Shown here: one piece after another, positions 23,744 through 31,439 of the stretch | How the letters are laid out: each line of letters begins with the position of its first letter | Position numbering within the stretch: position 1 is the first letter of the stretch | NCBI GenBank assembly: GCA_963725655.1 | Contig: CAVRYY010000002.1 | Location: 806,001-870,000 of the forward strand | Direction of reading: 5' to 3' | DNA from: CAVRXT01 sp963725655 | GTDB taxonomy: Bacteria; Acidobacteriota; Terriglobia; Acidiferrales; UBA7541 | Length of the DNA: 64,000 nt | Position numbers and translations under genes: made by a program | The notes under the pieces: model-generated | What the model was told of the DNA's origin: nothing | Databases searched by the model: none | Seen by the model: the letters and a program-made list of their open reading frames with translations, nothing else

Positions 23744-26626
23744 ATGATTGGGCAGACCATTTCGCATTACCGCATCCTGGAAAGACTCGGTGCCGGTGGG
23801 ATGGGTGTGGTCTACAAGGCGCAGGACACCCGGCTGGACCGTCCGGTGGCACTGAAATTCCTCCCGCATGATTTGGACCAGGGCGCACAGGTCCTGGAGC
23901 GTTTCCGGCGCGAAGCGCATGCTGCCTCTAACCTGAACCACCCAAACATCTGCACGATTCACGACGTGGGCGAACAGGACGGCCAGCCGTTCATCGCCAT
24001 GGAATACATTGATGGCGAGACGCTCAGCCGGCATATCCACGGCCAGCCGCTGCAACTGGTCGAGGTGCTGGAACTGGGAATTCAGATAGCCGATGCGCTG
24101 GATGCAGCGCACACCCAGGGAATCGTCCATCGAGACATCAAGCCTGCCAATATTTTCGTGACCAAGCGCGGGCAGGCCAAGGTGCTGGATTTCGGCCTGG
24201 CCAAGCTGGTGGGGAGGCCTGCGGTGGGCGGGGGGAACCCCGATTCGCCCGCCGGCGTGGCCGAGGAGCCGGTCTCGATCGTCGGGGTGATTAGTGGGAC
24301 TCCGTCGTACATGTCACCGGAGCAGGTGCGCGGGGATGACCTCGACGCGCGTACGGATATCTTCTCTCTGGGCCTGCTGCTATACGAAATGGCGACTGGG
24401 CGAAAGGCGTTTGGCGGCAACACCGGCGGCGCGATCATCGAATCCATCCTGATGAAAGCGCCGGCTTCCGTTACGAGCGTGAACCCGGAAATGCCCGCGA
24501 ATTTGGAATCGATCATCAACAAGGCCCTGGAGAAAGATAGGGACCGGCGCTACCACAGCGCGGCGGAGATTCGCGCCGATCTGCAAAGTCTGAAGCGTGA
24601 AGTGGAGACCGGGCACACCGCCGCGACGGTGTACAACTTTCCTGCCGCGCGACGGTCGCGCTGGAAAATAATCGCGCCGGTGGCGGCGGTGATCGTGATT
24701 GCCGCGGGCATCGGGGGCTGGTTCTATCGCGCACATCACGCGCGCACACTGAGCGAAACCGACACGATCGTGCTGGCGGACTTTGCCAACTCGACCGGCG
24801 ACCCGGTGTTCGACGACACGCTCCGGCAAGGGCTGGTGGTGCAACTGGAACAATCTCCGTTCCTGAGCCTGATTTCCGAGGTGCGCATCCAGGAGACATT
24901 GCAGATGATGGGGCAGCCGGGTGAGGCCAGGCTTTCCCCAGCCATCGCCCGGGACGTCTGCCAACGGACTGGGAGCAAGGCCTACTTGAGCGGGTCGATT
25001 GCCAACTTGGGCAATCAGTTCGTGATCGGGCTGAAGGCGGTGAACTGCAACACCGGCGATTTGCTGGTGGAGGAGCAGGTGCAAGCGGCGGGCAAAGAGA
25101 AAGTCCTCGATGCGCTGGGGCAAGCGGCTTCGAAAATGCGCGGGAAGCTGGGCGAATCGTTGAGCTCGGTGGAGAAGCTCGATACCCCGATCGAACAGGC
25201 CAGCACGCCCTCGCTGGAAGCGCTGCAGGATTACAGCCTGGGGCGAAAGACAATGATGAGCAAGGGGGACTACCCGGCAGCGGTGTCACTCTTCCAGCGC
25301 GCCATCCATCTCGATCCGAAATTTGCCATGGCCTACGCCTCGATCGGGACGGCTTATCACAACCTTGGCGAGAGCAATTCCGCGGTGGAGAATACCCGGA
25401 AAGCTTTCGAACTACGCGATCGGGTGAGCGAGCGCGAGAAATTCTACATCGAGTCTCATTACCATAATTACGTCACCGGCGATTTGGAAACCACGCTTCA
25501 GGCCTACCAGCTATGGGAGCAAAGTTATCCGCGAGATTCCATACCGTCCAACAATTCCGGGCAGGTTTTCCAGAATCTCGGCCAGTACGAGAAGGCGCTG
25601 GAGGAAACCCGCGCGGCGTTTCGCCTGGCGCCAGGAGATGGGTTGACCTATGGGAACGTGGTGACCGCTTACGTCAATCTGGATCGGTTTCAGGAAGCGC
25701 ACAACGCGGCGGAAGAGGCGCTGTCGAAAAAACTCGCCACATCCGATATTCATCTCGAACTGTACCTAATGGCTTTTTTGCAAAACGATGCGGCGGGCAT
25801 GGCGCGGCAGGTGGCCTGGGGCATGGCAAGGCCGGGGGACGAGGCCGCAATGGCCTACATGGAATCGGAGACCGCCGCTTATTTTGGCCAACTGGGAAAG
25901 GCTCGCGAGTTCTCCCGCAACGCGGCTGTTACGGCCACGCGCATCGACCAGAAAGAAACGGTCGCGGACTACGAAGCGGCCGAGGCGCTGGTGGAGGCTC
26001 TGTTTGGGAACGCGGCGGAGGCCAAGCAACGCGCCGCTGCGTCTCTAGCCCTTTCGAACGGCCACGATGCGGAATTTGTCGCGGCGCTGGCTCTGGCCTT
26101 TACCGGGGATGCGGCGGCGATGGCCCAAGGCGAGAAATTGGCGGATGATTTAGCCAAGCGATTTCCTCAAGACACGTTGATTCAGTCGATTTGCCTGCCC
26201 GCGATTCACGGGCAACTTGCGCTCGACCACAACGATGCGCCAAAGGCGATTGCGCTGTTGCAGGCCGCGTCCGCCTATGAACTCGGCTATCCGGGCACCG
26301 ACACCTTTTCGCACAACCTGTATCCGGTATATGTGCGAGGCAACGCGTACCTGGCCGCTCATCAGGGCGAGCAGGCGGCCAGCGAATTCCAAAGGATTCT
26401 GGACCATCGCGGGGTGGTGGGGAACGAGCCGATCGGATCGCTGGCGCGTCTGGGAATGGCACGCGCTTTGGCGCTGCAGGCTGCTGCCGCTTCTCCTGCC
26501 GACTCCGCAGCCGCAAAGGCTAAAGCTGGAACCGCGTATAACGAGTTCTTCGCTCTTTGGAGGAATGCTGATCCCGGCTTGCCCATCCTGCAGCAAGCCC
26601 GCGCTGAATCCGCGAAACTGAAATAG
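23744..26626 (+). CDS. Transmembrane serine/threonine protein kinase with extracytoplasmic TPR domain
   Basis: 960 residues from ATG 23744 (MIGQTISHYRILERLGAGGM); a TTG at 23705 overlapping the previous stop would add 13. Kinase core residues 1-270 with Lys38, HRDIKPANIF (Asp131), LDFGLAKL and MSPEQVRG, all intact. A single membrane segment (about 307-327, IAPVAAVIVIAAGIGGWFY) is followed by a TolB/FlgO-like domain (TIVLADFANSTGDPVFDD ...) and many TPR-like helices to the end. The kinase is thus cytoplasmic and the TPR part periplasmic. The N-terminal 140 residues closely resemble the kinase on the opposite strand, so they probably arose by duplication. Confidence 0.9.
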   Translation: MIGQTISHYRILERLGAGGMGVVYKAQDTRLDRPVALKFLPHDLDQGAQVLERFRREAHAASNLNHPNICTIHDVGEQDGQPFIAMEYIDGETLSRHIHGQPLQLVEVLELGIQIADALDAAHTQGIVHRDIKPANIFVTKRGQAKVLDFGLAKLVGRPAVGGGNPDSPAGVAEEPVSIVGVISGTPSYMSPEQVRGDDLDARTDIFSLGLLLYEMATGRKAFGGNTGGAIIESILMKAPASVTSVNPEMPANLESIINKALEKDRDRRYHSAAEIRADLQSLKREVETGHTAATVYNFPAARRSRWKIIAPVAAVIVIAAGIGGWFYRAHHARTLSETDTIVLADFANSTGDPVFDDTLRQGLVVQLEQSPFLSLISEVRIQETLQMMGQPGEARLSPAIARDVCQRTGSKAYLSGSIANLGNQFVIGLKAVNCNTGDLLVEEQVQAAGKEKVLDALGQAASKMRGKLGESLSSVEKLDTPIEQASTPSLEALQDYSLGRKTMMSKGDYPAAVSLFQRAIHLDPKFAMAYASIGTAYHNLGESNSAVENTRKAFELRDRVSEREKFYIESHYHNYVTGDLETTLQAYQLWEQSYPRDSIPSNNSGQVFQNLGQYEKALEETRAAFRLAPGDGLTYGNVVTAYVNLDRFQEAHNAAEEALSKKLATSDIHLELYLMAFLQNDAAGMARQVAWGMARPGDEAAMAYMESETAAYFGQLGKAREFSRNAAVTATRIDQKETVADYEAAEALVEALFGNAAEAKQRAAASLALSNGHDAEFVAALALAFTGDAAAMAQGEKLADDLAKRFPQDTLIQSICLPAIHGQLALDHNDAPKAIALLQAASAYELGYPGTDTFSHNLYPVYVRGNAYLAAHQGEQAASEFQRILDHRGVVGNEPIGSLARLGMARALALQAAAASPADSAAAKAKAGTAYNEFFALWRNADPGLPILQQARAESAKLK

Positions 26627-26696
26627 GAATCGGTCGACGCAAGGTGATTCCCCAGGGGAATTATTCCCAGCACGGGGACACGAGGTGGCGTGCGGC

Positions 26697-27638
26697 ATGA
26701 CAAAAAAACTCAGCATACTGGTTTCACTCCCTACCCGCGAGAACGACTTCCAAGTAGAACAGGGTTTATCCGCAGAGCAGACGGCTCGCAAATTGGGAAT
26801 CAATCTGGAGATTTCCTACGCGGAGAACGATGCTGTAAACCAGAGCACGCACATCTTAAAGGCTCTGCAACGCGATCCTCAGACGCGGCCAGACGGGATC
26901 GTGTTGGAACCGGTGGGCCGCGACGCATTGCCTCGGGTGAGCCGAGCGGCTCGGGACGCCGGGGTGGGTTGGGCGATCTTGAATCGGGCACCAGACTATA
27001 TTTCGGAGTTGCGTCGCGGCGCGACGGCCCCCATCTTTACGCTCACCTCAGACCACGTGGAGATTGGACGGATTCAAGGACGACAATTTGCCGCGCTGCT
27101 TCCCGGCGGTGGCTGCGTACTGTACATCGAAGGGCCCTCACAAAGTTCCTCGGCCAATAAGCGCAGTTCCGGAATGCTTGAGACGAAACCAGCGAATATC
27201 CGAGTGAGGCCGCTCAAGGCGCAGTGGACCCAGGAAAGCGCGCAGCGTGCGGTTCGTTCCTGGTTGGGTCTGGCGACGTCGCGAAGCGCGGAGTTTGATC
27301 TTGTTGCTGCGCAAGATGACTCGATGGCCATCGGCGCGCGCAAGGCATTCGAGGAAATTTCCGACAAGCGGGAGCGCGATGCGTGGCTCAGCTTGCCATT
27401 CACGGGTTGCGATGGTGTACCGACGGCGGGTCAAACTTGGGTGAGCGAGGGGCTGCTCGCGGCAACCATCCACATCCCTCCGCTCGCGGGGCGCGCGGTG
27501 GATATGCTGGCAAAAGGAATTCAGAGCGGACTGCAACCAGCGGAGACTTCGGTAACCGTCTCCGCTTCGGTTCCGTCGGTAATGGCACTCGCCGCGCGTA
27601 ATCCGTCACAGTCGCGACCAAGAACGCCGCGGACCTAG
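26697..27638 (+). CDS. Periplasmic-binding-protein-like domain protein without signal peptide
   Basis: 313 residues from ATG 26697 (MTKKLSILVSLPTRENDFQV). The fold is of the ribose-binding/LacI type (Peripla_BP_4): TARKLGINLEISYAENDAVN, PDGIVLEPVGRDALPRVSRA, GVGWAILNR, TSDHVEIGRIQGRQFAALLP and AAQDDSMAIGARKAF. No N-terminal signal peptide, lipobox, HTH or membrane segment is present, and no ABC permease or ATPase genes adjoin. It may be a cytoplasmic sugar-sensing domain, an orphan, or work with the preceding kinase 70 nt upstream. The first of these is the simplest reading. Confidence 0.75.
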   Translation: MTKKLSILVSLPTRENDFQVEQGLSAEQTARKLGINLEISYAENDAVNQSTHILKALQRDPQTRPDGIVLEPVGRDALPRVSRAARDAGVGWAILNRAPDYISELRRGATAPIFTLTSDHVEIGRIQGRQFAALLPGGGCVLYIEGPSQSSSANKRSSGMLETKPANIRVRPLKAQWTQESAQRAVRSWLGLATSRSAEFDLVAAQDDSMAIGARKAFEEISDKRERDAWLSLPFTGCDGVPTAGQTWVSEGLLAATIHIPPLAGRAVDMLAKGIQSGLQPAETSVTVSASVPSVMALAARNPSQSRPRTPRT

Positions 27639-27928
27639 AATGACTTCCCGATCATCGAGTGTGACTCGATCGGTGTGCGGGGGCTACGGTAGATGCGTTC
27701 ACGTTGAGGATTGACAGCGGTTGGCCCGAGAGAGTTTGACGCGAATCTGTATTTCTGCAAACATTCAAGGCCGCCATGCGCGCCCGGCTGACGTTCCGCA
27801 GGAACGAATAACACGCCAGACGCGTAACATCGCGACCGGCACGACGAATAGCACTGGAGCACACTTCTGAATCGTCTACGGCCGCATAGATCCAGTAAGC
27901 ATTTGTATTTCGATGATATTGCAGCAGT
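27639..27928. other. Intergenic region upstream of tRNA-Sec
   Basis: 290 bases without a supported gene. A short hairpin (ATCGAGT-gtg-ACTCGAT, about 27655-27671) lies just after the preceding gene and could help end its transcript; it has no T-run. Open frames on the minus strand here run through the tRNA and are artefacts. Confidence 0.4.
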
Positions 27929-28027
27929 GGAGGCGAAATTGGTCCGGTGACCTTCCCGGCCTTCAAAGCCGGCGACCCGTCTCTTCGCGAGGCGGGTGGT
28001 GGGTTCGACTCCCACACGCTTCCGCCA
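27929..28027 (+). tRNA. selC: tRNA-Sec (anticodon UCA), selenocysteine tRNA
   Basis: 99 nt including encoded CCA. Acceptor GGAGGCGA (27929-27936) against ACGCTTCC (28016-28023): seven pairs with one G-U, and an A-A mismatch at the eighth position. Anticodon stem CCGGC/GCCGG (27956-27972) with loop CTTCAAA and anticodon TCA at 27963-27965. A 9-bp variable arm (27975-27983 with 27989-27997) and a perfect T-arm (27999-28015, loop TTCGACT) follow. The D-arm has only four sure pairs (GGTC-CGGT-GACC) with TT opposite TT beyond, whereas bacterial tRNA-Sec normally has six. The long variable arm, UCA anticodon and 8/5 acceptor-T layout identify it. selA, selB and selD are not in the window. Confidence 0.93.
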
Positions 28028-28081
28028 AAGTCCCGTTGAATCTGCGAAATTCAGACCTCCTTCGGACTGACCTCCTGATCC

Positions 28082-28198
28082 ATGAATCGGGCAATCGGTG
28101 GTGACCGTGCTACGCTCGCGGCTGTCGCACTGATACTCGCCGCCGGGGCGGCTGTTTCCGGATACGTCCCGGCACGCCGCGCCATGCGAATGATCTGA
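28082..28198 (+). pseudogene. Remnant of the C-terminus of an FtsX/MacB-type ABC permease
   Basis: A 38-residue frame contains DRATLAAVALILAAGAAVSG followed by YVPARRAMRM and then a stop. This matches the last membrane helix and the conserved tail (Y-I/V-PARRA) of MacB/FtsX permeases, which are very abundant in Acidobacteriota. The frame has a stop immediately upstream (TGA at 28076), no preceding permease body, and ends a few residues before the usual end. It is therefore a decayed fragment, directly downstream of tRNA-Sec. Bases 28199-28393 hold nothing else I can support. Confidence 0.6.
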
Positions 28199-28393
28199 GC
28201 CAAATCAGGAGATTCCTACTTTGCATCGCCGGCGGCGCTAGGTCTCACGGCGACGGCGTCCTCGACGGAGCGTCCCCGTTTCTTCGGTGCCGCCACTTGT
28301 GGCGAATGCTGACCATCGGTTCGACAATCAGGTGGTGGGCGACAGTCGGCGCAAAGCAGTGGATAATGTGGCCGATGTTTTGGACTTAAGTGG

Positions 28394-30844
28394 ATGCAGC
28401 GGGCGAGCACGGTCGGGAGGATTTGCCGAAGCGCAGCCATTCTGGCGGCCATTTTCCCTTTTCCGCTGTGGGCCGCTCAAACGGCCCGGCTGACGGGACG
28501 GGTGGTGGACGAGAATGTGGTGCCGGTGGCCAGCGCGCAGGTAATTCTCGCGGAGGAAGGGCGCGCCGCGGCGGAGACGTTCACCGACGACTCGGGCCAT
28601 TTTGAGTTCGATGCGCTGACGCCGGGTCCGGCGACGGTCAGCGTCCGCAAACCGGAATACTTCGAATTGACCGGCCGCGAGGTGGCGCTAACTGCCGGCG
28701 AAAACGATCTCACCCTGGCGCTCACCCATGAAACAGAGCTGAAGGAGACCGTCGAAGTCCGCTCCTCAGCGGCGCAGATCGATCCGGCGCAAACCGCGCA
28801 TCAGGATGGGCTGGTGCAGCGCGACATTCTGGATACGCCCGTGCCGAATTCCCATGACCTGAAGCAGACGCTGGTGGCGATTCCGCAAGTGGTGACCGAC
28901 AACACCAGCGAAATCCATTTTGCCGGGGCGCGCGCGGGTGAGACCGAAATGCTGCTGGATGGGTTTGAAATTGGCGATCCGGCCACAGGAACGCTGAACG
29001 CTCGCGTGGATGTGGATAGCGTGCGCCAGGTGACCGTGGAGTCCGGAAATTCCGGCGCGGAGTACGCGCACGCCGGGGCCGGGATCCTGGCCATCGATAC
29101 CGCGGTGGGGGACGACCGCTGGCGATTTGGCGCTACAAACTTCTTTCCGGGAGTGAATTTTCAGCAGGGCGTTAACCTCGGCAACTGGTTTCCGCGGTTC
29201 CAATTTTCCGGCCCGATCAAGCGTCGCCGCGCCTGGTTCTCCGAGGCGATCAGCCTGCAACACACGTTTACGCTGGTCAGCGACCTTCCCCCCGGCCAAA
29301 ATACGATGCAGCAATGGGCCGGCGACAATCTGCTGCGCGGCCAAGTGAATCTGACGCCGCACAACGTGCTGCAGGCGAGCCTGCTCTACAATCGCTCGAG
29401 CGACACCAATTTCGGCTTGGGCGCGCTTTCCCCGGTTTCTACCACGCGCACCCAGAACGCGCAGCGCTACTTTGTTTCGGCGAAAGACCAGATCACCGTG
29501 GGCCGGACGCTCTTCCAGTATGGGATCGCGGCGGACACCGGGAACAGCAGCCTTGCGCCGCAGGGAGATTCGCCGTACACCATCACGCCCAGCACCACGG
29601 CGGGGAACTACTTCGAAACGCTCCACGAACACGCGCGCCGCTTGCAATTGGTGAGCGACGTGATGAGCGGAGCGCGCCGCTGGCATGGCACGCACGACGT
29701 CTCGGCGGGAGTGAACGCGGACTGGCTCAAATTCTCCCAGCGTGCGGAGCGCGACGAAATCGATATCGAACGCACCGACGGCACCCTCGCCGACCGCGCC
29801 ACCTTTACCGGCGGCGCTTCACCAGCGGTCACCAACCGGCAGTTCGGGGTATACGCCCAGGACGTCTGGATGCCTTCCAAGTGGGTGGTAATCACTGCGG
29901 GCGGGCGCGCTGACTGGGATGCGCGGATAGCACACAGTCTTTTCGAACCAAGGATCGGCGGCAATGTCTTGCCATTCGGCGACGATCGCAGCAAGTTCAC
30001 GCTCACCTGGGGCCGCTTTTACCAGCCGCTCGATCTCACCGTTTTGGCCCAAGGCCTCGATCAGCAACGGGTGGACACCTTCTATGACGCTACCGGGAGG
30101 GTGGCGGTAGGCGCTCCCGCGGTTACCCAATTTGTTTTGCCAAGCGCCTTGCAGCGGCCGTATTTCAGTACGACGCGCGGGGGATGGGAGCAGCGTTTTC
30201 GCGAAGCAACGTTGGTCGGTATTAATTTGATCGCACGGGATGGGCGCCACGGATTGGCTTATCAGGACCTCACCGCGGGCCTCGCGGGGACGACGTTTGA
30301 CCTGCAAAACGGACGCAGGGACCGCTACCGCGCCGGCGAAATCTGGGTCCGCCACCGGTTCAGCCAACAAGCGGAAATTTTCATCGACTACACCCGCTCC
30401 AGCGCGACCACCAATGAAGCGCTTGATCCGACTTTAGTCGCGCCGTTTTACGCGGCACAGGCACCGGGGCCGCTGCTGTGGGACGCGCCCAACCGCATCG
30501 TTTCGCGTGGCACCACGCCCATTCCGCTGTGGGGCCTGGTGCTGAGCTACTTCGCCGAATACCATACCGGTTTCCCGTTTAACACGGTGAACACCGATCA
30601 GCTTTTGATCGGGGCGCCCGATCGCTTCCGATTCCCGGTGTACTTCAATCTGAATCTCGCGCTCGAAAAGCACTTTCATCTCTTCCGGCGTGAATGGTCG
30701 CTGCGGGTCGCGGCGATTAACGTATCGAGCCGCGACAATCCCACCGCAGTGGTGAACGATGTTGACGCGCCAAACTACCTCACGTTCACCGGCACGCAGC
30801 ACGTGTCGTTCACCGGCAGGTTGCGGCTGGTCACCAAGAAATAG
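28394..30844 (+). CDS. TonB-dependent receptor-like outer-membrane protein with carboxypeptidase regulatory-like domain
   Basis: 816 residues. Signal peptide to about residue 28 (AAILAAIFPFPLWAAQ), then a carboxypeptidase-regulatory-like beta sandwich (about 30-112, LTGRVVDENVVPVASAQV), a plug-like region (about 130-225, with LLDGFEIGD) and a beta-barrel ending GTQHVSFTGRLRLVTKK. Oar-like receptors of Acidobacteriota usually exceed 1000 residues, so this is a short member. I see no clear TonB box. It may import oligosaccharides or other ligands or act as an adhesin. It lies downstream of the tRNA-Sec and the permease remnant and has no metabolic partner nearby; RidA faces it convergently, 81 nt away. 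Confidence 0.8.
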   Translation: MQRASTVGRICRSAAILAAIFPFPLWAAQTARLTGRVVDENVVPVASAQVILAEEGRAAAETFTDDSGHFEFDALTPGPATVSVRKPEYFELTGREVALTAGENDLTLALTHETELKETVEVRSSAAQIDPAQTAHQDGLVQRDILDTPVPNSHDLKQTLVAIPQVVTDNTSEIHFAGARAGETEMLLDGFEIGDPATGTLNARVDVDSVRQVTVESGNSGAEYAHAGAGILAIDTAVGDDRWRFGATNFFPGVNFQQGVNLGNWFPRFQFSGPIKRRRAWFSEAISLQHTFTLVSDLPPGQNTMQQWAGDNLLRGQVNLTPHNVLQASLLYNRSSDTNFGLGALSPVSTTRTQNAQRYFVSAKDQITVGRTLFQYGIAADTGNSSLAPQGDSPYTITPSTTAGNYFETLHEHARRLQLVSDVMSGARRWHGTHDVSAGVNADWLKFSQRAERDEIDIERTDGTLADRATFTGGASPAVTNRQFGVYAQDVWMPSKWVVITAGGRADWDARIAHSLFEPRIGGNVLPFGDDRSKFTLTWGRFYQPLDLTVLAQGLDQQRVDTFYDATGRVAVGAPAVTQFVLPSALQRPYFSTTRGGWEQRFREATLVGINLIARDGRHGLAYQDLTAGLAGTTFDLQNGRRDRYRAGEIWVRHRFSQQAEIFIDYTRSSATTNEALDPTLVAPFYAAQAPGPLLWDAPNRIVSRGTTPIPLWGLVLSYFAEYHTGFPFNTVNTDQLLIGAPDRFRFPVYFNLNLALEKHFHLFRREWSLRVAAINVSSRDNPTAVVNDVDAPNYLTFTGTQHVSFTGRLRLVTKK

Positions 30845-30924
30845 CCGCGCGCGCGAGTGCGCCGGCTCACGCCGCGCCGGGCCGCGCCGCCCGCTCCGCG
30901 ATTCATGTACGGCGACTACTGCGC

Positions 30925-31416
30925 CTATTTTGCGGAGGGTTTCACGGCGATCACTTCAATTTCCACCAATGCCCACGGCGCGGCTAGCGCCGCCACTTGC
31001 ATGGCGCTGCGAGCGGGCTTGTTGGGCTGGTCTTTGGTTCCGAAGAAGCGCAAGTAGGCCGCCATCATCCCGGGGAAATCGAGCTTGCCGCCCTTGGCCG
31101 GATCGCCCGCCAAATAGACGTGCATCATCACCACGTCGCCCATGGTGAGCCCCTCGGTTTTGAGCGCCGCTTGTATCTTGGTCAGGGTGCTCTGGGACTG
31201 CGTCTCGGTATCGCCGTAGACGTCGGCCGTTCCTTTGGCCGGATCGGCCGGAGTTTGCGGCGACGCCAACTGGCCGCTCAAGTACAGGGTGTCTCCCGCC
31301 CACACTCCGGTAGCGATCGGACGGTCGGCCTGCTGAATGTGACGGACGGTAGTCTGCGCAGCAGCGGTGAGCGATGCGAGCAGCACGAGCGTAAAGCACA
31401 TCGATATTTTTCGCAT
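30925..31416 (-). CDS. Exported RidA-family (YjgF/L-PSP) enamine/imine deaminase
   Basis: 163 residues with a signal peptide (MRKISMCFTLVLLASLTAAA). The mature part is a complete RidA domain: LYLSGQLA, the trimer-core Arg in PARSAMQVAALA (the catalytic Arg of RidA that binds the substrate carboxylate), and VEIEVIAV with its conserved Glu. RidA hydrolyses reactive enamines and imines formed from amino acids. Here it is the second gene of a unit with a flavin amine oxidase ending 23 nt upstream, whose reaction releases imines; both are exported. Function outside the cytoplasm is inferred. Confidence 0.85.
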   Translation of the reverse strand: MRKISMCFTLVLLASLTAAAQTTVRHIQQADRPIATGVWAGDTLYLSGQLASPQTPADPAKGTADVYGDTETQSQSTLTKIQAALKTEGLTMGDVVMMHVYLAGDPAKGGKLDFPGMMAAYLRFFGTKDQPNKPARSAMQVAALAAPWALVEIEVIAVKPSAK

Positions 31417-31439
31417 TCATATCTCCATTCTGAGTTTGG

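Noticed and set aside
27635..28017. Minus-strand frames beginning MGVEPTTRLAKRRVAG / MWESNPPPASRR
   Set aside because: They read the complement of tRNA-Sec; this type of peptide is a well-known artefact of tRNA genes.
28022..28393. Attachment site or integrase downstream of selC
   Set aside because: No second copy of the tRNA 3' end and no recombinase in the window.
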